Shown here piece after piece: positions 49,594 to 58,408 of a DNA stretch of 64,000 nt; the stretch's first letter is position 1, and the number at the start of each line of letters is the position of its first letter. The notes beneath the pieces are model-generated. The model searched no databases. It worked only from the letters and a program-made list of their open reading frames with translations, and had not been told where the DNA came from. The position numbers were made by a program, and so were the translations under genes. The DNA lies in assembly GCF_026262505.1 (NCBI RefSeq), contig NC_067203.1, positions 17,558,392-17,622,391 of the forward strand, written 5' to 3'. This DNA is from Trichomonas vaginalis G3. Lineage: Eukaryota; Parabasalia; Trichomonadida; Trichomonadidae.

Positions 49594-51746
49594 ATGCCCC
49601 CGTATAGAATGGATAGAAAATCTGCTAGAATAAAAGCAGAGTTAGAAAGATATGGTTGGAAAGTTTCGAAGAATTTTAAATATAGGAAGGGAAGACCCAT
49701 AAAAGTCTATGACAAATTGTCTGGTCTTCGCTACGAAATGGAATTGGAAACAGCACGCGCAAATTATCCAAACAGACTAGAGAGGTTAGAAGAAGAACGT
49801 CTTATGGACATGCCTTTCGATGTTTCTGAACCGCAAGTTGAAGGACACGACGGCTTTGCCAGATTCTATTGGAAACATGACGAACAATTGCATCCTTTGA
49901 GAAGGAAAAAAGGAAAAGGTGAAGACAAACATGCTCCCATGGAAAGAACAAGATATGCATATGAAAAGTACCGTGAAGTTAGAAGTCAAATTACATCTGG
50001 TCGAACCTTTACAGTAAACTTTGACGAAGGAAAGAACAAAGAAGGCTTCATGGGAGTACTTGCTGCAATTCAAGATGGAAATAAGAAAGGATACAATCTC
50101 AGATTGACCATAACAGATTTGGATGGTCACATTTACTATGCACATGGCAATGTCACAACAGCCGCACAACTTCTTGACGCTTTCAAGACTACAAAGAGAG
50201 AACAAATGTTTGACTCCGACTCAGACATTTTGAATGCAATTGAAGGAATTGCAAGTGTAAAATTTGAATGGTACCAACCTAACCCTCAAGCAGTCAGACA
50301 ACATGCTGGATACTTCCCGTTCATAAATAAGTCTGACATTGACTTGACAAGGTATGGAATTTACAATTCAATTGAAACAATTGTCAATGAACCTTGTATT
50401 CTTACATGTCTCAGGAACTCTGGTCTTGTTACAGATGAGAAGATGAAGTATCTTGAGTCATGTGTGAAGACAAGGTACATTCTCAGAGGTCAATTGGCAA
50501 AAATTGCACCGTTGGCAAATGTCAATATCCGAGTCAGCATACCTACAGCTAAAGGTTCTTCACATGACGACTATGTTGTTGACAAAGACTTACCATGGTT
50601 GAAGATTGTAATTGTCCACAACCACTTCATGTTGAACGAAAGTCTTACAAACCCATTGTTCGGAAAAGGCAAGTGCAACATTGTCAGAGCTGTAAACATT
50701 CTTTTCGAGAAAGGTTTGTTGGAACCAATTCCAGATGACAAGCTGACAGAAACTTTTGTACCAAAAGACGAAACAAACTTTTCATTGTTAGCAAGACCAA
50801 AAGTTGTTCCAGACAAAGTTATAGCACAAAAGAAGTACACTGTTTCAAAAGGAGTTGGATTGTTCGGATACCAACCTGAACCAGAAGAACTTCCAATGAG
50901 GTTGCAAGAACTTCAAGATGCTATAAACAAACTTCCATTGAGACATCCAATTGACGTCAAATTGTATTGGAGAGCATCGGAGTTAGGTCAGAAGGTTTTA
51001 TATGAAACAGGTTGCTTCGACGATGTTTATGAGATAGCAGGCGAAGTTTCTCAGAAGATAAGAGACTCACTTGAATTTCCACGAACTGGACCCATTGGTT
51101 GCGACAAGTTCGACTCAGATGAAAAGATATACTATGTCGACCTTAACGCTGCGTACATGAGATTTGTCCAATATATCCCGACTGGAATTCCAAACGAAGA
51201 CGGTGAGTTCCCAGGAAGGAACTATACAGTTGGAAAAGTCATACAACAACTGTATGATATTAGGAAAGCTTCAAACCCCAAACTTGCAATGACACTCAAA
51301 TTGCTTATGAATTCGACATGGGGATATTCCATTAAGAAACCTCAAGAGATGAAGAGTAAACACTATGAGAAGGTCGACAACTTTGTTGAAAGGTTCTCCC
51401 CTTTTGTTTTGAAATACGAATTTACTCAAGGTCAAGTGGCTTAGTAACCACAGTAAAACCTATTGTCGAACATTGGTCTTACCCTCAGTTCGCAAAGGCA
51501 GTCCTTGACAACTACAACAAATTCTTCTCCGAAGTCAAATCGAAAGTGAAGGTTTACTATGAGAACATTGACGCACTCATGACGAACGAAGAAGGATACA
51601 ACAAACTCATTGAAATGGGTTTAGTCGGTGAAAAGATGGGTCAATTCAAATTGGACAAAATTTTCACCGAAGTTCATGTCCTCTCCAAGCGTAAGTACTG
51701 GGGCATACTTGAAGACGGCACAGAAATAAAACATTGCATGAAATAA
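49594..51746 (+). pseudogene. polB: family B (protein-primed type) DNA polymerase, frameshifted near 51436
   Basis: Two pieces: 49594-51444 (616 codons) and 51546-51746, joined through a shift near 51436. Motif A is YYVDLNAAYM (~512-521), motif B is LKLLMNSTWGYS (~568-577), and motif C in the second piece reads YYENIDALM rather than the usual YxDTDS. VHNHFMLNE precedes the palm, as in phage and Maverick enzymes. I see no clear D-x-E exonuclease motifs in the N-terminal 400 residues. About 715 residues in total, shorter than typical Maverick enzymes (about 1000 or more). It replicates the element. Confidence 0.85.
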
Positions 51747-51753
51747 AAAATTT

Positions 51754-51861
51754 TTATTCGAATTTGAATCGGACAGGTCGAGTTACACCATTCTTGGTCT
51801 CAAACTCATATATAACCTGTTTGTTTGTATTTTCGTCGACTATGGCACGAGACACGAACAT
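51754..51861 (-). CDS. 35-residue ORF at the start of the G+C-richer cassette
   Basis: Minus-strand ATG at 51861, MFVSRAIVDENTNKQVIYEF..., ending at 51754, five bases from the polymerase stop. GACACTTTTTGTACG lies upstream, an initiator-like sequence back-to-back with that of the plus-strand gene at 51892. Short, hence uncertain. Confidence 0.35.
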   Translation of the reverse strand: MFVSRAIVDENTNKQVIYEFETKNGVTRPVRFKFE

Positions 51862-51891
51862 TGACCAAACGTACAAAAAGTGTCATTTCAG

Positions 51892-52155
51892 ATGGTCACG
51901 CAGCCAATCGCATTCGAGCACTTCGAAGAAGCCTTACGTTCCAAGGGAGAGGGTGTCTGGTGCAAGGGAGAGGTCATGAGACTCTACGAGCAGTACATCC
52001 TCAATGCCTGGGAGGACAAATCGTCCTTGGAATGGCAATTCTACCAACTCCTCTGGGACGACCTCCTACGCAACTGGGATGACGAAAGAGTCCAATTCAG
52101 AGGTCAGGAACTACTTGTCCAAATTATCCTTAATTTAAGCCGCTTACGCAACTAA
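51892..52155 (+). CDS. 87-residue cassette protein
   Basis: The ATG at 51892 directly follows GTGTCATTTCAG, a good host-type initiator. Sequence MVTQPIAFEHFEEALRSKGE..., helical, rich in W, E, L and R (EWQFYQLLWDDLLRNWDDER). Codons use C/G at third positions far more than the capsid genes do. No family is recognised; a small DNA- or protein-binding helical domain is possible. Confidence 0.6.
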   Translation: MVTQPIAFEHFEEALRSKGEGVWCKGEVMRLYEQYILNAWEDKSSLEWQFYQLLWDDLLRNWDDERVQFRGQELLVQIILNLSRLRN

Positions 52156-52204
52156 AAACTTAAATTTACTCGGGGTTTCCCCCTAAAATAAAATTTTTTT
52201 ACTC

Positions 52205-52909
52205 TTAGAACCACTCGAGGTTCTCCTTACGGTTGTTGAGCTTGTCACCGTCAATGTGTCTGACCTTCGTCTTCTTGCCTGGATTTGGAACCCATTGAAT
52301 TGCGACAAGCTTGCCCATGGAAATTGAACCGCGATTCCGAAGGTTAAGGTTCAAGTGTCCCAAGTTGTTGAGGACTGGGGTAAGAACCTTGCCTGTCTCC
52401 TTGTTGCGGATTTGGTATGGGTAGGGTTGGGAAATTTCGTAAGTGTCATCGGCAACAAGGGTTGCCCAAACTTCCTCTTCTTCGTGTTTCTCTTCTTCCT
52501 CTTCTTCCTCTTCCTCTTCTTCGTGTTTCTCTTCTTCCTCGACAATTCCTTCGGCAATTTGGTGTTCACGAATTACGGTGTTGGAGGTTCTGTCCTTTCC
52601 GAGTACCTTCCAGATGGCGTCTATCTCTTCGAAGAAACGGTAGATGAGTCTGGCAAGGTCTCGGTTCTCTCTCGCGTAAATGCGCAAGGTTTCCGTCAAA
52701 TCGTTCAGGACTTTCTCATTGGAAGCTTGGTTCATGAGGAACTCACCTTTAAGTCCCTTCATCTCTTCCATAAGACTACTTTGGAGAGTCTTAACGGTGT
52801 TTGTCAGATGAGCTTTCAAATTCAAAATTTGAATTTGAACTGGGCGCTTGTCTGGCAACATTGAAAGGACATCTTCCATTGTGTTCGGCTTCGGTGCTTG
52901 TTCGGACAT
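52205..52909 (-). CDS. coiled-coil protein with C-terminal HNH nuclease-like domain
   Basis: 234 residues. Residues 1-110 are helical/coiled coil (EVLSMLPDKRPVQIQILNLK...), 125-150 is a glutamate tract with KHEEE repeats, and residues ~150-234 form an HNH domain ending KLVAIQWVPNPGKKTKVRHI then DGDKLNNRKENLEWF. This is the usual 'V.HIDG.K.NNR.ENLEW' signature, with an upstream NKETGKVLTPVLNN segment as in intron- and phage-encoded HNH proteins. The start follows CACTTCATTTTTTCG. Expected to nick or cut DNA; fusion to an acidic coiled coil is unusual. Confidence 0.8.
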   Translation of the reverse strand: MSEQAPKPNTMEDVLSMLPDKRPVQIQILNLKAHLTNTVKTLQSSLMEEMKGLKGEFLMNQASNEKVLNDLTETLRIYARENRDLARLIYRFFEEIDAIWKVLGKDRTSNTVIREHQIAEGIVEEEEKHEEEEEEEEEEEKHEEEEVWATLVADDTYEISQPYPYQIRNKETGKVLTPVLNNLGHLNLNLRNRGSISMGKLVAIQWVPNPGKKTKVRHIDGDKLNNRKENLEWF

Positions 52910-52941
52910 CGAAAAAATGAAGTGGTTTGAGAATGACGGTT

Positions 52942-53525
52942 TTACTTCAAAAAGCTTGTTATGACGGTTAAGTCATACAACAAGTTTAAAATAATATCTT
53001 GTTCTTCTTCTGAACGTTTGTTGTCTCTTCCGATAAAAGTTTCGAACATGAGAACCAAAAAACGTTTTTTGAGATTGCGGAAGAGTTCAGGCAAACGTTC
53101 ATATTCTGGATATGTTGGGAGCAGTTCGAAAATCTGAGCTGACTTTCGGACAAAATTGGGACAATGTCAGAAAATTCATCTTTGGTCGGACTGCTTGAAG
53201 GTAAGTCCCTTACATGTAAGTAGCTCTGGTAAAGTCTTCTCATTTCTGCTAACTTTTGGAGTATAGCTTCGTAGTTTAGAAGTTTCAATTTTAATTGTCT
53301 TATTCCACTCTTTACTTCTAAACGGTAAGTATCCATGAGGTCAAGAGTAGCTTTGGTAGCTTTAAGTGGAGCTATCTGTTCCTTGACTTGTGCAATTTTG
53401 GTTGCAATTGTGGTTTGAGCTCCTTCAAGTTCGCCGTCTATGTCGTTCTCAACGCCTTCAACCATGGCTTGAAACTCTTCATCGGTCCATTGAGATTGGT
53501 GTGGGACGAATTTAACTTGCTTCAT
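52942..53525 (-). pseudogene. cassette coiled-coil protein, frameshifted
   Basis: The ATG at 53525 follows TTTTTTCATTTTTTGA. About 125 codons (MKQVKFVPHQSQWTDEEFQA..., with KIAQVKEQIAPLKATKATLD coiled coil) lead to a shift near 53150. The neighbouring frame then carries a better continuation (LPTYPEYERLPELFRNLKKR ... EEEQDIILNLLYDLTV) to 52942. It ends 32 bp before the HNH gene start. Unknown function. Confidence 0.5.
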
Positions 53526-53547
53526 TCAAAAAATGAAAAAAATGTTT

Positions 53548-53844
53548 TTACTCAAAGCGTGCCATGTATATGGCTATAAGAAACTTACCAGAAGGCTTCT
53601 TCTTCACATGAGTCTTTGGCAACTTGAGTGTTGGTGTTGGAGTTCTTGGGGGAGGTGGCTCTGAAATTTCAAATCTCTCTCGAGCGCAACAACAGATGTC
53701 AGAATAACATTCCCCACTGTCCTTCTTGCCACCATAAACTGTGTATTGACCAAACTTGCATTTACAGGAAGACCGGTCAATACAAGGTTCACAGTTGAAA
53801 TAGTTGTACACAAACCTGTTGAGTACGAGTGTGAGTAAAAACAT
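53548..53844 (-). CDS. cysteine-rich protein with N-terminal hydrophobic segment
   Basis: 98 residues. Residues 1-16 are hydrophobic (MFLLTLVLNRFVYNYF, signal- or anchor-like). Residues 18-53 hold nine cysteines (CEPC, CKC, EC, ICCC), then a Pro/Thr-rich linker (EPPPPRTPTPT) and a basic tail. The ATG is preceded by TTCACTTTTTTT, an excellent initiator. A secreted or membrane-tethered disulphide- or metal-binding domain is likely; family unknown. Confidence 0.55.
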   Translation of the reverse strand: MFLLTLVLNRFVYNYFNCEPCIDRSSCKCKFGQYTVYGGKKDSGECYSDICCCARERFEISEPPPPRTPTPTLKLPKTHVKKKPSGKFLIAIYMARFE

Positions 53845-53871
53845 AAAAAAAGTGAAGTGAAAATGAGATGT

Positions 53872-54237
53872 TTACTGAATTGGTTGGATGTCGCCTTCTG
53901 AGGTTATGAAGAACGGCCGTCCTGAGAAGTGGAACAGTGCTCTGAGAATTTGTATAATTCGTGGAATTGGACTCTCTCTGTTTGGAAGTTGTATCCATGG
54001 GCGCTTTGCAAAGAACTTGAGAAGAGCTTCTTTCTTCATCTCCTTTATGTCGTCTACAGGAGTTTTTTCTGGTATTTGAATTGGAATTCCGGTTTCAATT
54101 TCGATTTTCAGCGCACCTCTTCCAGACAACCAGAAGCCGAGGGACTTGTTGGCTTTGTCCTTGCCCAAATACTGCTTAACAACTTCATTTATCTCTATAA
54201 GGTAAATTGCCTCATCTAATGGCTCGATGTTGTCCAT
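53872..54237 (-). CDS. 121-residue cassette protein
   Basis: MDNIEPLDEAIYLIEINEVV..., a compact mixed alpha/beta sequence with LGFWLSGRGALKIEIETGIP and PFFITSEGDIQPIQ. Its start sits at the very edge of the 22-nt repeat array, so the array is its only upstream DNA. No family recognised. Confidence 0.55.
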   Translation of the reverse strand: MDNIEPLDEAIYLIEINEVVKQYLGKDKANKSLGFWLSGRGALKIEIETGIPIQIPEKTPVDDIKEMKKEALLKFFAKRPWIQLPNRESPIPRIIQILRALFHFSGRPFFITSEGDIQPIQ

Positions 54238-54724
54238 TGCACTGCTTCAGAACAATACTTGTACTTTTTCAGAACAATACTTGCACTGCTTCAGAACAAT
54301 ACTTGTACTTTTTCAGAACAATACTTGCACTGCTTCAGAACAATACTTGTACTTTTTCAGAACAAGACTTGTACTGTTTCAGAACAATACTTGTACTTTT
54401 TCAGAACAATACTTGTACTTTTTCAGAACAATACTTGTCCTTTTTCAGAACAAATTTCCCGTAAAAGCTCTCAATTTGTGAGAAAAATTTTCTGTTTCAG
54501 AACAAGACTTGTACTTTTTCAGAACAATACTTGTACTTTTTCAGAACAATACTTGCACTGCTTCAGAACAATACTTGTACTTTTTCAGAACAATACTTGC
54601 ACTGCTTCAGAACAATACTTGTACTTTTTCAGAACAATACTTGCACTGCTTCAGAACAATACTTGTACTTTTTCAGAACAAGACTTGCACTGCTTCAGAA
54701 CAATATTTGTACTGTTTCAAGACA
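54238..54724. repeat. 22-nt tandem array between divergent genes (21 units)
   Basis: Units of ctttttcagaacaatacttgta alternate with ctgcttcagaacaatacttg(t/c)a; 10 units precede and 11 follow a ~40-bp interruption (about 54455-54493). The array fills the whole gap between the ATG at 54237 (minus) and 54725 (plus). The last unit mutates acaATActt to acaATGtcc, supplying the start codon of the plus gene. Units carry ACTTTTTCAGA, similar to the cassette initiators, so it may be an amplified promoter. Confidence 0.92.
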
Positions 54725-55302
54725 ATGTCCGACGTCCCACCAACCGAGCCCATTCCCAAACCAGAGGAACCTAAAGCACCAGCCCCTGCACCTCAGTTCC
54801 AGCAAGTACCTCCACCAAATTACTACCAATTTCCACCTCAAGGTTACTACCAATTTCCACTACAAGGCTTCCCGAACTACCCTCCTCAGCCTATGCCTTA
54901 CTTCCCCAACCCTTGGATGTTCCAGCAAGCTCCACCCCAGCAATTCCAATCTCAATCTCAATCCAAGAGAGACCAAGAGTTCGAGGAAGGTCTGAACCGT
55001 TTACGCAAAGAGTATGCCACAGCCCCTATGGAAGACGACAGGCTTTCAGTCTCTTCCCTCAAATCGACCGATTCGACTCGTACCACAGATTCGGTTCGTG
55101 ACCGTGAAGACTACCTCAAGCAGTCTGAGAGACTCTTCATCCTACAACCATTTACAGCTGGAGCTCTCAAGAACATGCGCAATTACGAAGGTCAGACACA
55201 GCTGGAGACCGCAAAACAGACGTACTCGCAAGAGCAGTCCAACTGGTCAAGACAAAGACTGAGATAGTCGACTTCATTCTTGCAGCTTGCCCATACAAGT
55301 AA
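54725..55302 (+). pseudogene. Pro/Gln/Tyr-rich structural-type protein, frameshift near its 3' end
   Basis: The ATG is created inside the last array unit. The N-terminal half is a P/Q/F/Y-rich disordered region with PPQGYYQFP-type repeats and NPWMFQQAPPQQF. The C-terminal half is charged and helical (EFEEGLNRLRKEYATAPMED) with a Ser/Thr/Asp-rich stretch (SVSSLKSTDSTRTTDS). The first frame stops at 55267, but a neighbouring frame gives TEIVDFILAACPYK to 55302, so a shift near 55235 is likely. Unknown function. Confidence 0.5.
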
Positions 55303-55330
55303 AAAAATAAACAATTACGAGTTAAACTTT

Positions 55331-55531
55331 TTATTCTTTCTTTTCTGAGTTGTTTAGAGCTGGTTTCTCTTGTAGGAACCTTTCGTACTCTTCCATGGTC
55401 ATGTAATTGCGAATTTGGTACGCAATTCCAGGTTCGTTGTTTTTGAACCTTACGTATGTAACGCTTCCATCCTCCTCAGGGAAGTAAGCTGCTAACATCT
55501 GACCAAGTTTTCTCGGTGACTCGGAGCTCAT
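55331..55531 (-). CDS. 66-residue cassette protein
   Basis: MSSESPRKLGQMLAAYFPEE..., with a strand-rich middle (SVTYVRFKNNEPGIAYQIRN) and an acidic helical end. Start preceded by GTGACATTTTT. Codon use as in the other cassette genes. Function unknown. Confidence 0.5.
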   Translation of the reverse strand: MSSESPRKLGQMLAAYFPEEDGSVTYVRFKNNEPGIAYQIRNYMTMEEYERFLQEKPALNNSEKKE

Positions 55532-55571
55532 AAAAATGTCACTTTTTAAACGTTAAGTTTTTAGTCTTATT

Positions 55572-55766
55572 TTACCCTTTGTTTACCCTTTGTTTGTCAA
55601 GGTAGTATTGGAGTGCAATTTCTCCAAATTCTCTGTGTCGGAGTTCTTCAGCATTTTCCAAGGTGTTCCTGGAGAACTCAAAGAAGTTGTCAAGAACATA
55701 CTGCCATGCTGCTCTTCTGAGTTCGTCGGTATTTTGGAAGTGTTGCACCTTCGAGTCTTCTGACAT
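55572..55766 (-). CDS. 64-residue cassette protein
   Basis: MSEDSKVQHFQNTDELRRAA..., all-helical (FEFSRNTLENAEELRHREFG). Start preceded by GTGTCATTTTTTTC, a clear initiator. It lies 27 bp from the 'gggtag' module that closes the cassette. Function unknown. Confidence 0.5.
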   Translation of the reverse strand: MSEDSKVQHFQNTDELRRAAWQYVLDNFFEFSRNTLENAEELRHREFGEIALQYYLDKQRVNKG

Positions 55767-55792
55767 GAAAAAAATGACACTTTTACACCCAA

Positions 55793-55853
55793 AAATATAT
55801 TTTAGGGTAGAAGGGTATATCTACCCTCTTTTCTACCCTCTTGAATTTTCATG
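55793..55853 (-). repeat. 'gggtag' hairpin module closing the cassette
   Basis: Same as 7985-8072 in orientation: CCCAAAAATATATTTTAGGG, then gggtagaagggtatatctaccc, ending gaattttcatga. It separates divergent genes. Confidence 0.8.
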
Positions 55854-55922
55854 AGTTTTCCCGAAATAAAAAATAAAGTTGGTTTTTTTAAAAAAAATAT
55901 TTTTTATTTTTATTGTAAGAAC

Positions 55923-56837
55923 ATGTTAGCAACAACAGCACCAAACTCTTTAGTCATGAACCCAACTTCAATGTTAGTAGAGATGAAAAGCTTCATTCCT
56001 TCTTCATATACTTTCGAAACAACAATCCAGAAGATAAAGCAAGAACTTCTCCAAGGAGATTTAGATTGCACTGCGAAAGATGAAACAAATGAACAGTATC
56101 TTTATGAAATGCAGGATATTATTGACCATCTACCTAAACTTCCTGAAATCCAACAACAAAAGCTCACTATTCCAGAATTCGATGAAATAGAAGTCAAAGC
56201 AACTGACTCAGTAGAAATTAAGAAGTTCATACGAAAGGTAAACTATGAGTTTCTTGGATTTCATTGCAACCACAAAGTCATGGACAAAGATTGCGATATG
56301 GTATATAAAAACATTTCTGACATATACAAATCTGGGGAGTTTAAGACCTACGACAACTTTGTTTCGTTAGTTGCAAAATGTGTATGGCAGATAAGAGATA
56401 AAGATAGAAGAGGTAAGATATGGAATGAACAGATAAAACCCGCAACTTTTGAGTTAAAGAGAGCAATTGACGCCTTAGTCATACTAGCAGGTAAGATTTC
56501 AATGTACAATGCTAAAATGAACCCACAATGTTCAAAATGTAAAGCAGCAATGAGGAAATATAACTACTCCGTCAAAGAGATAGAACGTATGCGAAACGAC
56601 TATGCTGACTTAAAGAAAGAAGTAGAGAAACCAGCAGAAGATAAAATGGACATGTTGACATTTCTGAACAAAAACTATCCAACAGCTGACGATTTCCTTC
56701 TATCTGATGTCAAGAAGAAATATAAAGAAACATTCGGCATAGTTAAAACATTCGATGTACTGACAGAAGAAATAGAAGCTACGAAATTGTTTAGAATTTC
56801 ACGAATTCACAATGTTTACCATGTAAAACGCTTATAA
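55923..56837 (+). CDS. Maverick hypothetical protein (304 aa), intact
   Basis: The ATG at 55923 is chosen over an upstream in-frame ATG because it follows the element's A+T-rich leader (tttttattgtaagaac). It is helical and charged, with a paired-cysteine segment (NPQCSKCKAAMRKYNYSVKE) that could bind zinc and a C-terminal winged-helix-like end (FDVLTEEIEATKLFRISRIH). One of the few unbroken E2 genes. Convergent with the ATPase across two 'gggtag' modules. Function unknown. Confidence 0.65.
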   Translation: MLATTAPNSLVMNPTSMLVEMKSFIPSSYTFETTIQKIKQELLQGDLDCTAKDETNEQYLYEMQDIIDHLPKLPEIQQQKLTIPEFDEIEVKATDSVEIKKFIRKVNYEFLGFHCNHKVMDKDCDMVYKNISDIYKSGEFKTYDNFVSLVAKCVWQIRDKDRRGKIWNEQIKPATFELKRAIDALVILAGKISMYNAKMNPQCSKCKAAMRKYNYSVKEIERMRNDYADLKKEVEKPAEDKMDMLTFLNKNYPTADDFLLSDVKKKYKETFGIVKTFDVLTEEIEATKLFRISRIHNVYHVKRL

Positions 56838-56844
56838 AATAACT

Positions 56845-57032
56845 GGGGTAGAAAAGAGGGTAGAAAACGGGGTAGATATACCCTTCTACCCTAAAATATA
56901 TTTTTATTGAATTCTGAGTAAAATTCTGAGTAAAATGACATATGGAACACGTACTTTTTCAGTAAGGACATATGGGGTAGAAATGAGGGTAGAAAACGGG
57001 GTAGATATACCCTTCTACCCTAAAATATATTT
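56845..57032 (+). repeat. two 'gggtag' hairpin modules between convergent 3' ends
   Basis: Copies at 56847-56905 and 56970-57032, each gggtagaaa(a/t)gagggtagaaaacggggtagatatacccttctaccctaaaatatatttttattga with small differences, plus ttctgagtaaaattctgag between them. Because both flanking genes end here, a transcript-ending or 3'-processing role is plausible. Confidence 0.85.
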
Positions 57033-57903
57033 TTATTGACTTTTTACAATTTGAACTTTGTTCGCGTAGATATGAATTCTGAAAGAAGTATGAGGGTCTT
57101 GTATGACTTTGTACTTCTCCCATAGTTCATGTCTGTCAAACTTACCTGCCATGGACTCTTTCATAAGTTCCATGAAATCGTCTTCGGACAATCCAGGGAA
57201 AAGTATGATATCAGTAAGTATTCTTTTAACATCCTTACTTAAACTCTTTGCTGTCTGTACACAAATGACAACTGAGATGTTAAAGTGTCTGAGCTTCTTA
57301 AGAATTCGACACATATCTTGTTCTCTGTTCTTTAACAAAGGATGAGAAGCAAAGTCATCTAAAATAAGAAGACATCTATGAGGGTAAGTCTTCCAATCGT
57401 ACGATTGCAATTTCTTCGAAATGTATTCTATCTCTTTCTGTTTGTTTCTGAAGTGTTTCTTCTCTAATATTCTCTGCATTTCCTCATTTGGGTCTTTAAA
57501 CTTCGAATTTATATACTCATTTATAGCATTATACTTCAAAACTCTTCTTTGGTACTTCTTTATCCAATCTAACAACTCAGAGTCTTTTATACATACTAAC
57601 TTAGACTTTTTATAATATCTTTGAACGAATTGACGGTTTGGTCAAATTGACCAGAAGTACTACAAATACAACTAACTCATAGAATGGGTTCTTCTCATCT
57701 AGTTCTTGTTGTTGTGCAGCCATTTTAAGATAAGTGAAAGTCTTACCCGACCCAGGTGGTGCAATTAGACCTGTTATACCATTCTGAGCAAATAAGAACT
57801 TGTCATGTATAGGCTTTATCTGAGCATTTTCTAACTTCCTCTTGTTCTTGTTTAAAACATTCTCAAATTTCTTGTCAATGTCAGCAAACTTTTTTTCTAA
57901 CAT
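57033..57903 (-). pseudogene. FtsK/HerA-type (A32-like) genome packaging ATPase, frameshifted
   Basis: The ATG at 57903 (MLEKKFADIDKKFENVLNKN) is preferred to the upstream in-frame start because it faces the divergent gene at 57940. Walker A is APPGSGKT (residues 48-55) and Walker B HRCLLILDDFAS lies in the second piece. The frame is lost near 57640 and regained before 57575. Late residues VVICVQTAKSL fit the sensor region of this family. It translocates DNA into preformed capsids. Together with the capsid gene it argues that the element encodes particles. Confidence 0.85.
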
Positions 57904-57939
57904 ATTTTTAGAAAAATTAAAAATTTTATCTTTTAGAAA
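57904..57939. promoter_or_regulatory. 36-bp divergent promoter of the ATPase
   Basis: The spacer between opposite ATGs contains two inverted copies of a TTTTAGAAAA core (one facing each gene), like the AGAATAAAA cores of the 18-bp promoters. Confidence 0.45.
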
Positions 57940-58392
57940 ATGTCTAGCGATTTCGCTATCTATATTCGAGACAAACTTTTTGACAGCAAAACATCTGTCG
58001 ACCATAAAATCTTACATAGTGTAAACAAGAAAGGTGAATTTGTTCTAAAGTTCTGTTTCTGGGAATATGACAAGAACCATAAAACATTACAAAGAGCAGT
58101 CTTAAAATTTGTCAATGACAGACTTGTTGACAGAGATGACGCCGATTGGAAAGATGAAGTCCAACAAAAGTTCTTAGAATGCAAAGAAGGCACATGCGCT
58201 GTTCTTGAAGATGAAATAGAAAACAGAATAGAAGAGCTATAAAGGACAAAGAACTTTTACAAAATATGGTTCTGAGAAGTTTGACATAACCCACCAGAAA
58301 AGAAGAAGAAGAGAGAAAAGAAAGAAAAGAAAGTAGAAGAAGAGAAGAAAGAACCTGAACCAGTTCCAGAGAAAAAGAAATTTGACATGTAA
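57940..58392 (+). pseudogene. Maverick hypothetical with Lys/Glu-rich tail, frameshifted
   Basis: 100 codons (MSSDFAIYIRDKLFDSKTSV..., mixed alpha/beta with FCFWEYDKNHKTLQRAVLK) stop at 58242. A neighbouring frame continues with a K/E-rich tail (KKKREKKEKKVEEEKKEPEP) to 58392, so an indel near 58240-58280 is likely. Divergent from the ATPase. Unknown function; the charged tail may bind nucleic acid. Confidence 0.45.
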
Positions 58393-58408
58393 AAATAAAA
58401 TTTTATTT

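Noticed and set aside
52355..52864. 169-codon plus-strand frame over the HNH gene
   Set aside because: Its F/L/V-rich core is the antisense of the polyglutamate tract; the minus-strand gene has the domain and the initiator.
54207..54774. Several overlapping plus-strand frames across the 22-nt array (peptides such as FRTILALLQNNTC)
   Set aside because: The unit is 22 nt, so all three frames read through the same repeat; they are by-products of the array, not genes.
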